Under the pieces are notes generated by a model. The model saw nothing but the letters and a program-made list of their open reading frames with translations, ran no database searches and was not told where the DNA came from. DNA of 5,680 bases from Alphaproteobacteria bacterium (GTDB lineage: Bacteria > Pseudomonadota > Alphaproteobacteria > Kiloniellales > JAKSDN01), in contig JAUVQB010000114.1 in NCBI GenBank assembly GCA_030598385.1, positions 1 through 5,680 on the forward strand, written 5' to 3'. Shown one piece after another: positions 1-5,122 of this stretch. The position numbers and the translations under genes are program-made. The number at the start of each line of letters is the position of its first letter. Within the stretch, counting starts at the first letter, position 1.

Positions 1-275
1 AAGAAGCGGCTGCGGCAGAGGCGCCAACCGAGGCAGCCCCAGCGGCGGAAACCCCTGCGGAAGACGTGCCGGCGGAAGACGCCCCGGCCGAGGAGACGCC
101 CGCCGAGGAGACGCCCGCTGAAGAAGCTCCTGCGGAAGAAGCGCCCGCCGAGGAAAGCGCCCCAGAGGAAAGCGTCCCAGAGGAAAGCGCCGCTGAGGAG
201 GGTGCGGCCAAGGAGGGCGATGCCGAGGAGGGCGCCGCAGAAGAGAGCGCTGCGGAGGAAGAAAAGAAGGCGTGA
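1..275 (+). CDS. rpsP: 30S ribosomal protein S16, C-terminal tail only (5' end outside window)
   Basis: The reading frame is open from the window edge (first whole codon at position 3) to TGA at 273-275, giving 90 residues. None of the conserved S16 core is visible. The identification rests on position: the next genes are rimM, trmD and rplS, and in proteobacteria the gene ahead of rimM in this operon is rpsP. Alphaproteobacterial S16 proteins often carry an Ala/Glu-rich C-terminal extension, which fits. The visible part is low complexity, with about 33 acidic and only 3 basic residues, mostly in tandem pentads of the form x-[AP]-[AP]-E-E, ending EKKA. S16 binds 16S rRNA in the small-subunit body and helps assembly. 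Such an acidic tail is unlikely to bind RNA and is probably disordered and exposed. The gene lies 37 nt upstream of the chosen rimM start. A GTG at 66 is in frame but is internal. Confidence is good that this is a coding tail, and moderate that the gene is rpsP. Confidence 0.78.
   Translation, partial: EAAAAEAPTEAAPAAETPAEDVPAEDAPAEETPAEETPAEEAPAEEAPAEESAPEESVPEESAAEEGAAKEGDAEEGAAEESAAEEEKKA
51..260 (+). repeat. 15-bp coding tandem repeat encoding acidic pentapeptides
   Basis: Fourteen consecutive 15-nt units encode, in order, TPAED, VPAED, APAEE, TPAEE, TPAEE, APAEE, APAEE, SAPEE, SVPEE, SAAEE, GAAKE, GDAEE, GAAEE and SAAEE. The DNA copies are diverged at synonymous positions, while the E-E pair and the small residues are kept. 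Less regular Ala/Glu sequence precedes it from position 3. The first half is Pro-containing, and the last units replace Pro with Ala and gain Gly. The array lies wholly within the S16 tail. Confidence 0.9.
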
Positions 276-289
276 GCGGTCGCGCTCAC
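272..289 (+). other. Perfect 7-bp hairpin spanning the rpsP stop codon
   Basis: GTGAGCG (272-278) pairs exactly with CGCTCAC (283-289) across a four-base loop, GTCG. The TGA stop of the upstream gene (273-275) lies inside the 5' arm. No T-run follows, so an intrinsic terminator is unlikely. A 3'-end stability element or a structure that lowers read-through or translation into rimM is possible, but that role is inference. Confidence 0.55.
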
Positions 290-299
290 CCCTTGAGCC

Positions 300-304
300 G
301 GAGG
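300..304 (+). promoter_or_regulatory. Ribosome binding site deciding the TTG start of rimM
   Basis: GGAGG at 300-304 is followed by an 8-nt spacer and then TTG at 313, which is good Shine-Dalgarno geometry. No ATG or GTG in the rimM frame lies between the upstream stop codon and the conserved RimM core, so this site is the main support for a TTG start. Confidence 0.65.
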
Positions 305-312
305 CCGGGATC

Positions 313-897
313 TTGGGCGAAGAGCGGGTCTGCTTGGGCGAGGTGGTTGGCGTGCACGGCGTCAAGGGCTTGGTGCGCGTGCGCCCCTTCACCGAGGAGC
401 CGGAGGCATTTACCGCCTATGGCGCGCTGCAGGACGAAAGGGGGCGTCGACTGACCCTCGAGGCGGTCGGCCGGGCCAAAGGCGTGGTGCTCGCCAGAAT
501 CGAGGGTGTCGCCGACCGCACCCAGGCCGAAGCGCTGAAGGGCACCCGGCTCTATATCGCGCGTGCGGCCCTGCCGGCGATCGAGGAGGCGGAGACCTAT
601 TACCACGCGGACCTGATCGGTCTTATGGCGGAAAATGCCGACGGACAAACGTTGGGGCGGGTGACGGCGGTTCATGACTTCGGCGCCGGCGATCTGCTGG
701 AGGTCGCGCCCGAACCGGAGGCCGGCCGCCCGGGTCGTAGTGGCCGCGGTGACAGCCTGCTGGTCCCCTTCACCCGCGAAGCGGTGCCGGAGATCGACCT
801 GGAGGCGGGCCGGGTCGTGGTGTTGCTTCCGGAAGCTGCCGATGGGGTGGAGCAAGCTGAAGGGGACAGGATGGACGGGACGAGCGATGAGCGCTGA
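313..897 (+). CDS. rimM: Ribosome maturation factor RimM (16S rRNA processing protein)
   Basis: RimM is a cytoplasmic assembly factor that binds S19 and helps mature the head of the 30S subunit. From the TTG at 313 the protein is 194 residues, close to the 182 of E. coli RimM. The N-terminal RimM domain is clear: [20 protein letters not shown] at residues 7-26, and the [11 protein letters not shown] segment near 72-82. The PRC-barrel domain begins around [11 protein letters not shown] (94-104) and continues through [12 protein letters not shown] (120-131), then [14 protein letters not shown] (150-163) and GRVVVLLP (166-173). A Gly/Arg-rich insert (about 134-147) separates two barrel strands. 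The start was chosen from GGAGG at 300-304. An upstream GTG (202) and ATG (220) are in frame but would add an Arg-rich stretch that is only the shifted reading of the S16 repeats. TTG starts usually translate less well, which would fit a low-abundance factor beside abundant ribosomal proteins. Function is near certain; the start is moderately sure. Confidence 0.95.
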   Translation: MGEERVCLGEVVGVHGVKGLVRVRPFTEEPEAFTAYGALQDERGRRLTLEAVGRAKGVVLARIEGVADRTQAEALKGTRLYIARAALPAIEEAETYYHADLIGLMAENADGQTLGRVTAVHDFGAGDLLEVAPEPEAGRPGRSGRGDSLLVPFTREAVPEIDLEAGRVVVLLPEAADGVEQAEGDRMDGTSDER

Positions 898-1630
898 TGC
901 GGAGAGAATCTGGCGCGCCACCGTGCTCACGATGTTTCCGGAGATGTTTCCGGGCCCCCTCGGCCTGAGCCTGGCCGGCCGCGGCCTGGAACGCGGGCTT
1001 TGGGCCATGGATGTGCTGGACATTCGGGTATTCGCGCGCGATAAACACCGCTCCGTTGACGACGAGCCGTTCGGTGGCGGACCGGGTATGGTCATGCGCG
1101 CCGATGTCGTCGACGCGGCGCTGGCGGCGGTGGAAGGGCGGCCGGGCCCGGTGGTGTATCTGACCCCGCGGGGCCGCCTGCTGGATCAGGCCCTGGTGTG
1201 GAAATTGGCGGAAGGTCAGGGTGTGACCCTGCTCTGCGGCCGTTACGAAGGGATCGACCAGCGGGTCTTGGAGGCTCGCGCCGTTGAAGAGGTGAGTGTC
1301 GGAGATTATGTACTGTCCGGCGGCGAGCCGGCGGCTATCGCCTTGATCGACGCCGCCGTTCGCTTGCTACCGGGCATTATGGGCAACGAGGAGAGCCCGG
1401 CCGAGGAATCCTTCGAGACCGGGCTGCTGGAACATCCGCACTACACGCGACCGGCCGAATGGCAAGGGCGCGTCGTGCCGGGCGTTCTCATCTCGGGGCA
1501 CCATGAGAAGGTTTGCCGCTGGCGTTTGAGCGAGGCGGAGCGAGTAACCGAACAGCGCCGGCCCGACCTCTGGGCGCGCTATTTGAAGCGGAAAGGCCGC
1601 GGCACCGATCGCGGCGGACGAAAAGAGTGA
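887..1630 (+). CDS. trmD: tRNA (guanine37-N1)-methyltransferase TrmD
   Basis: TrmD transfers methyl from S-adenosylmethionine to N1 of G37, 3' of the anticodon, preventing +1 frameshifts. The 247-residue protein matches family size (255 in E. coli). It is a SPOUT-class enzyme with a deep trefoil knot. Visible motifs are [10 protein letters not shown] (14-23), the GGGPGM loop (63-68), YLTPRGR (91-97), [11 protein letters not shown] (117-127), the knot segment [11 protein letters not shown] (137-147), Arg159 (E. coli Arg154), and [11 protein letters not shown] (179-189). The position matching the E. coli catalytic Asp169 reads Glu174 (codon 1406-1408), inside PAEESF. ATG at 887 was chosen because it places the conserved [13 protein letters not shown] core near the N terminus. 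It overlaps the rimM 3' end by 11 nt, which suggests translational coupling. The frame is open further upstream, but that stretch lies within rimM. The C-terminal end is basic (KRKGRG, RGGRK). Confidence 0.96.
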   Translation: MSADAERIWRATVLTMFPEMFPGPLGLSLAGRGLERGLWAMDVLDIRVFARDKHRSVDDEPFGGGPGMVMRADVVDAALAAVEGRPGPVVYLTPRGRLLDQALVWKLAEGQGVTLLCGRYEGIDQRVLEARAVEEVSVGDYVLSGGEPAAIALIDAAVRLLPGIMGNEESPAEESFETGLLEHPHYTRPAEWQGRVVPGVLISGHHEKVCRWRLSEAERVTEQRRPDLWARYLKRKGRGTDRGGRKE

Positions 1631-1644
1631 TGGGGTTTTAGGTC

Positions 1645-2061
1645 ATGAACATCATCGAACAGCTCGAGAGCGAGCAGGTCGAGCAACTCACCAGCGGGGC
1701 AAAGGCGCCGGAGTTCGCGCCGGGCGATACCTTGCGCGTGAACGTGAAGGTCGTCGAAGGCAATCGCGAGCGGATCCAGGCCTTCGAGGGCGTCTGCATC
1801 GCGCGCCGCAACCGCGGGCTCAATTCCTCCTTTACCGTGCGCAAGATCTCTTACGGCGAGGGCGTGGAGCGTGTCTTTCCCCTTTACAGCCCGAGAATCG
1901 ATTCGATTCAGCTCGTGCGCCGCGGCGACGTGCGGCGCGCCAAGCTCTACTACCTGCGCGGCCGCAGGGGCAAGTCGGCGCGGATCGCGGAAAAGACCAC
2001 CGGCGCGGCCGGCAAGATCGCCGAGGCCGAACGTCAGGCGCGCGCCGCGGCCAAGCGGTAG
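1645..2061 (+). CDS. rplS: 50S ribosomal protein L19
   Basis: L19 is a large-subunit protein at the interface with the 30S subunit. The 138-residue product carries the whole conserved core: [11 protein letters not shown] at the N terminus, [16 protein letters not shown] (25-39), [15 protein letters not shown] (44-58), [20 protein letters not shown] (62-81), and the family signature [15 protein letters not shown] (96-110). It is about 20 residues longer than E. coli L19 because of an Ala/Lys/Arg-rich basic tail from about residue 111, a common alphaproteobacterial addition. It starts 14 nt after the trmD stop codon and is probably in the same transcript. Its Shine-Dalgarno is poor (AGG at 1640-1642, very close to the ATG), which is surprising for a highly expressed ribosomal protein. 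The conserved N terminus leaves little doubt about the start. Confidence 0.97.
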   Translation: MNIIEQLESEQVEQLTSGAKAPEFAPGDTLRVNVKVVEGNRERIQAFEGVCIARRNRGLNSSFTVRKISYGEGVERVFPLYSPRIDSIQLVRRGDVRRAKLYYLRGRRGKSARIAEKTTGAAGKIAEAERQARAAAKR

Positions 2062-2090
2062 GGCTCGGGCGCTCCCGGCGCGGCGCGGTC

Positions 2091-3497
2091 ATGTCGCAAC
2101 CCAAGACCCTATTCGACAAGATCTGGGCCACCCACCTGGTCAACGTCCAGGACGACGGGACCTGCCTGATCTACATAGACCGTCACTTGGTGCACGAGGT
2201 GACCAGCCCCCAGGCCTTCGAGGGCCTGCGGGTGGCCGGGCGCGGCCTCAGGCGGCCGGACGCCACCCTGGCGGTGGCCGACCACAACGTGCCGACCAGC
2301 GACCGCTCCAAGGGCATCGACGACGACGAAAGCCGGATCCAGGTCGAGACCCTGGCGAAGAACTGCGCGGACTTCGGCGTTCCCTTCTTCGCCATGGAGG
2401 ACATTCGCCAGGGCATCGTCCACATCATCGGCCCGGAACAGGGTTTCACCCTGCCGGGCATGACCATCGTCTGCGGCGATTCTCACACCTCGACCCATGG
2501 CGCCTTCGGGGCCCTCGCCTTCGGCATCGGCACCTCCGAGGTGGAGCACGTGCTGGCGACCCAGACGCTGATCCAGAACCCGGCCAAGAACATGCGTATC
2601 AGCGTGGATGGCGAGCGGCCGTTGGGCACCACCGCGAAAGACCTGATCCTTGCCATCATCGCCAAGATCGGTACGGCGGGCGGGACCGGCCATGTGATCG
2701 AGTATGTCGGAGAGGCCATTCGCGCGCTCACCATGGAAGGCCGCATGACGGTCTGCAACATGTCGATCGAGGCCGGCGCGCGGGCCGGTCTGATCGCCCC
2801 GGATGAGGCCACCTTCGCCTATCTGGCAGGGCGCCCGCTGGTACCGAAAGCCGGGCAGTGGGAGCAGGCGGTCACCTATTGGCGGAGCCTGCCTTCGGAC
2901 GAGGGCGCGCGCTACGACAAGGAGGTGATCCTGCCGGCCTCCGAGGTCGAGCCGCAGGTGAGCTGGGGCACCTCGCCGGAGGACGTGATCCCGGTCTCGG
3001 GCCGGGTGCCCGACCCATCGGATGCCCCCAACGATGACAAGCGGAAGGCAATGGAGCGCTCACTCGACTACATGGACTTGAGCGCCGGCACGCCGATCGC
3101 CGAGGTCTCGGTCGACAAGGTCTTCATCGGCTCCTGCACCAATGGCCGCATCGAGGACCTGCGCGAGGTGGCTGCCGTGGCTAAGGGCCGCCATGTGGCC
3201 GACAAGGTATACGCCATGATCGTTCCGGGCTCTGGGCTGGTGAAGCACCAGGCCGAGGAAGAAGGCCTGGACCGCATCTTTACCGAGGCCGGGTTCGACT
3301 GGCGCGAGCCGGGCTGCTCCATGTGCCTGGCCATGAATGCGGACCGGCTGGAACCGGGCGAGCGTTGCGCGTCCACCTCCAACCGCAATTTTGAAGGCCG
3401 CCAGGGGCGCGGCGGTCGCACCCACCTGATGAGCCCCGCCATGGCCGCGGCGGCGGCGGTCGCCGGGCACATTTCCGATGTGCGCGAGCTCGTCTAA
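2091..3497 (+). CDS. leuC: 3-isopropylmalate dehydratase, large subunit
   Basis: LeuC and LeuD together form isopropylmalate isomerase, which converts 2-isopropylmalate to 3-isopropylmalate in the second specific step of leucine synthesis. At 468 residues it has the usual length of bacterial LeuC. It is an aconitase-family protein with a [4Fe-4S] cluster; the three ligands are visible as Cys349 in GSCTNGR (347-353) and Cys409 and Cys412 in GCSMC (408-412). Other family blocks are ADHNVPT (63-69), [19 protein letters not shown] (129-147), [11 protein letters not shown] (223-233) and [20 protein letters not shown] (430-449). The start opens with [12 protein letters not shown], as in other LeuC proteins, but there is no obvious Shine-Dalgarno ahead of ATG 2091. 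The gene follows rplS by 29 nt with no recognisable promoter or terminator between them, so it may be read from the ribosomal operon. leuD is separated from it by one unrelated gene. Confidence 0.98.
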   Translation: MSQPKTLFDKIWATHLVNVQDDGTCLIYIDRHLVHEVTSPQAFEGLRVAGRGLRRPDATLAVADHNVPTSDRSKGIDDDESRIQVETLAKNCADFGVPFFAMEDIRQGIVHIIGPEQGFTLPGMTIVCGDSHTSTHGAFGALAFGIGTSEVEHVLATQTLIQNPAKNMRISVDGERPLGTTAKDLILAIIAKIGTAGGTGHVIEYVGEAIRALTMEGRMTVCNMSIEAGARAGLIAPDEATFAYLAGRPLVPKAGQWEQAVTYWRSLPSDEGARYDKEVILPASEVEPQVSWGTSPEDVIPVSGRVPDPSDAPNDDKRKAMERSLDYMDLSAGTPIAEVSVDKVFIGSCTNGRIEDLREVAAVAKGRHVADKVYAMIVPGSGLVKHQAEEEGLDRIFTEAGFDWREPGCSMCLAMNADRLEPGERCASTSNRNFEGRQGRGGRTHLMSPAMAAAAAVAGHISDVRELV

Positions 3498-3531
3498 ACC
3501 AAAGATCCACCCCACTCGGCACAGCGGTGAA

Positions 3532-4347
3532 ATGGCGAGCCCAGCGACCACAAGGCGAAGTCCCAGGCCTCGAGTCCCGTCGCTCGCTTTGGCGGCTTGC
3601 TTGCTTGTCGGTTGCTTTGCGATGTCTTCGGCGGCGGCAGCCGGCGAGGCCTGGCGCGGCGAGCTCGACCAGGCGGTGGAGCTTGCCGTCGCCGGCGACC
3701 TCGACGCCAGCCTGGCTATTCTTGCTCGCCTCGAGGGGCAGCACCCGGACGAGCCGGAGATCCTGCGCCGTTCGGCGCAGGTTCTAGCGCGCGACGGCCG
3801 GAAATCCCAGGCCGTCGAGCGGTTCCAACGACTGAAGCAATTGTCGCCCGATACTTTTACCGACCGGGAGCAGCTTCTGGTTCTGCTGCTTTCCGAGGGC
3901 CAGGTGGAGAGGTACGAGAGTGAACGGCGGGAGCTCCTGGCGGCCTTCGAGGCGGCGGGGGACCGGGAGCTGACCCGATCGCCGAACTTCGTTCGCGAAC
4001 TCTTCGCCATCGAGAAGATGGCGAATGTGGATGCCTACGAGTTCTACCCGAACAGCCGCAGCGGCCCGGTCACGACCTACTTTCTCTTCGTCTTGACGGG
4101 CTCCGACGGCGCGTTGAAGGGCCATTTCGTGGTGGCCCAGAACAGCGAACAGACGGCCATGCTCAAGAAACAAGGCCAAATTTCCGAGACCGACGGCGGC
4201 TACTACCTGGAATTCAGACGAGCATCGGAAGCTTCGGACGACGACAAGGCGAAGCTGATCGGCCTCTTCCCGGGGGCGGACCCGCCCCCTTACGAGCAGG
4301 TCCGAAAGGCGGTCGTCACCTACATTTCCGAACGTCTTCGATCATAA
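3532..4347 (+). CDS. Exported TPR-like protein of unknown function, possible lipoprotein
   Basis: I do not recognise this gene. The chosen ATG gives 271 residues. Residues 1-17 are Arg-rich (TRRSPRPR), followed by a hydrophobic stretch SLALAACLLVGC (17-28) and then MSSAAAAGEA, so an exported product is likely. LVGC (25-28) fits a lipobox with Cys28 as the lipidated residue; alternatively signal peptidase I could cut near AAAAG (34-38). Residues 44-110 resemble two tetratricopeptide repeats (AGDLDASLAILARLEGQHPD, then DGRKSQAVERFQRLKQLSPD), with a possible third helical pair at 111-142. From about 150 the pattern changes to a mixed strand/helix domain (YFLFVLTGSDGALKGHFVVA at 183-202, GGYYLEFRR at 222-230, a final helix 255-269) that I cannot name. 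An in-frame ATG at 3478 overlaps leuC and would put a polar segment before the signal peptide, so it is less likely. The ribosome binding site is weak. The gene sits 34 nt after leuC and 90 nt before leuD. A role in leucine synthesis is not suggested, because it appears exported. Confidence 0.82.
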   Translation: MASPATTRRSPRPRVPSLALAACLLVGCFAMSSAAAAGEAWRGELDQAVELAVAGDLDASLAILARLEGQHPDEPEILRRSAQVLARDGRKSQAVERFQRLKQLSPDTFTDREQLLVLLLSEGQVERYESERRELLAAFEAAGDRELTRSPNFVRELFAIEKMANVDAYEFYPNSRSGPVTTYFLFVLTGSDGALKGHFVVAQNSEQTAMLKKQGQISETDGGYYLEFRRASEASDDDKAKLIGLFPGADPPPYEQVRKAVVTYISERLRS

Positions 4348-4356
4348 GGTTCGCGA

Positions 4357-4374
4357 GGATTGATCGGGCAATCC
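4357..4374 (+). repeat. Perfect 6-bp inverted repeat between the TPR-like gene and leuD
   Basis: GGATTG (4357-4362) and CAATCC (4369-4374) flank a six-base spacer, ATCGGG. The element begins 10 nt after the stop codon of the TPR-like gene. Only a short ATTT follows, so it is at best a weak terminator. It could also be the first stem of a leuD leader or an operator; the sequence alone does not decide. Confidence 0.45.
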
Positions 4375-4388
4375 ATTTGCGAGCGCCC

Positions 4389-4411
4389 GCCGGATCGGGT
4401 AGGTATCCGGC
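4389..4411 (+). repeat. Perfect 7-bp inverted repeat upstream of leuD
   Basis: GCCGGAT (4389-4395) and ATCCGGC (4405-4411) flank a nine-base spacer, CGGGTAGGT. The downstream arm ends 26 nt before the leuD ATG. ATCGGG occurs both here (4394-4399) and in the spacer of the preceding repeat (4363-4368), and CCCGA at 4418-4422 could pair with either copy, so alternative folds are possible. No transcription factor consensus is recognised. Confidence 0.5.
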
Positions 4412-4437
4412 TGTAATCCCGAGGACGCCGAGCGGTC

Positions 4438-5049
4438 ATGGAAAAGTTCACGAAATTGCGCGCCGTGGCGGCGCCCCTGCCGATGGTCAATGTCGATACC
4501 GACAAGATCATCCCGAAACAGTTCCTGAAGACCATCAAGCGCACGGGACTTTCCAAGGGGCTGTTCTACGACCTGCGCTTCGACGAGGCGGGCCGGCCCA
4601 AGGCGGGCTTCGTACTCGACCAGCCCGCCTATCGCGAAGCCAGGATCCTGATCGCCGGGGCCAACTTCGGCTGTGGGTCCTCGCGCGAACACGCCCCATG
4701 GGCGCTGTTGGATTTCGGCATCCGCTGCGTCATCGCCCCCAGCTTCGCCGACATCTTCTACAACAACTGCTTCAAGAACGGCATCCTGCCGATCGCGCTG
4801 CCGCCGGCGCAGGTGGATCTGTTGATGGACGACGCCGAGCGCGGCAGCAACGCGGTGGTGAGCGTCGACCTTGAAAGCCAGACCATCACCGGGCCGGACG
4901 GCGGCGAGCTCCGATTCGAGATCGATCCCTTCCGCAAGAATTGCCTGCTGAACGGCCTCGACGATATCGCCTTGACGCTGGAAAAGCAGGCGGCCATCGA
5001 CGGCTTCGAAGACAGCCAGCGGGCCTCGCAGCCCTGGCTGTACGCCTGA
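4438..5049 (+). CDS. leuD: 3-isopropylmalate dehydratase, small subunit
   Basis: LeuD is the swivelling small subunit that completes the isomerase active site with LeuC and helps define substrate choice. At 203 residues it matches the E. coli protein (201). Conserved blocks are [15 protein letters not shown] (17-31), GLFYDLRFD (41-49), the [17 protein letters not shown] block (74-90), [20 protein letters not shown] (99-118) and [14 protein letters not shown] (168-181). The start is supported by [15 protein letters not shown], a typical LeuD opening. GAGGA at 4421-4425 lies 12 nt from the ATG, which is rather far. The 90-nt gap upstream with two inverted repeats, together with the intervening gene, raises the possibility that leuD has its own promoter or leader instead of relying only on read-through from leuC. 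No frameshift or missing motif is seen. Confidence 0.98.
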   Translation: MEKFTKLRAVAAPLPMVNVDTDKIIPKQFLKTIKRTGLSKGLFYDLRFDEAGRPKAGFVLDQPAYREARILIAGANFGCGSSREHAPWALLDFGIRCVIAPSFADIFYNNCFKNGILPIALPPAQVDLLMDDAERGSNAVVSVDLESQTITGPDGGELRFEIDPFRKNCLLNGLDDIALTLEKQAAIDGFEDSQRASQPWLYA

Positions 5050-5050
5050 G

Positions 5051-5087
5051 CCCCGGGCGCTCGGGGGGAGGGCACCCCTGTAAGGGG
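5051..5087 (+). other. Two short GC-rich hairpins in the leuD-leuB gap
   Basis: CCCCG (5051-5055) pairs with CGGGG (5062-5066) over a six-base loop. CCCCT (5075-5079) pairs with AGGGG (5083-5087) over GTA. Both stems are perfect but only 5 bp, and neither is followed by a T-run, so intrinsic termination is not supported. They may protect or punctuate the message between leuD and leuB, or may be chance in GC-rich DNA. Confidence 0.35.
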
Positions 5088-5105
5088 AGTCCTAGCGCCA
5101 TATTC

Positions 5106-5112
5106 GAGGAGG
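5106..5112 (+). promoter_or_regulatory. Strong ribosome binding site deciding the leuB start
   Basis: GAGGAGG at 5106-5112 is the best Shine-Dalgarno in the window. The ATG at 5114 follows after a single base, too close for initiation. The in-frame ATG at 5123 is 10 nt away, a workable if slightly long spacing, so it is the preferred start. Confidence 0.7.
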
Positions 5113-5122
5113 AATGAGCGCA

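Noticed and set aside
66..275. Separate small acidic protein beginning at GTG 66
   Set aside because: The frame is open to the window edge with the same composition before position 66, so this is the internal part of a longer tail and not an independent gene.
272..300. Intrinsic terminator after rpsP
   Set aside because: The stem is good but is followed by CCCTTGAGCC with no T-run, and the next gene is expected in the same transcript.
202..312. Arg-rich N-terminal extension of RimM, possibly RNA-binding
   Set aside because: It is the shifted reading of the Glu/Ala repeats, overlaps rpsP, and is not part of the RimM family; a good ribosome binding site sits in front of TTG 313.
674..886. N-terminal extension of TrmD by 71 residues
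   Set aside because: It lies wholly inside rimM in another frame and precedes the conserved TrmD N terminus.
286..1095. 269-codon reading frame on the minus strand
   Set aside because: It is antisense to rimM and trmD, has no recognisable domain, and is the usual shadow of GC-rich codon bias.
1596..1615. GCCGCG/CGCGGC hairpin near the end of trmD, upstream of rplS
   Set aside because: It is a perfect 6-bp stem with an 8-nt loop, but it lies in coding GC-rich sequence where such stems are common, and nothing else marks it as functional.
1871..2806. 311-codon + strand frame across rplS and leuC
   Set aside because: It is Arg/Pro/Gly-rich low-complexity translation of well-supported genes in another frame.
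3478..3531. Earlier start of the TPR-like gene at ATG 3478
   Set aside because: It would overlap leuC and place 18 polar residues ahead of a classic signal peptide; ATG 3532 gives a normal N-region.
3060..4010. 316-codon minus-strand frame across leuC and the TPR-like gene
   Set aside because: It is composition-driven, with no motif, and opposes two better genes. The TPR-like frame is preferred because it has a signal peptide, repeat-like helices and a domain change.
4360..4388. Sigma-70-type promoter before leuD with TTGATC as -35
   Set aside because: At the required spacing the -10 position reads GCGCCC-like sequence, with no acceptable hexamer.
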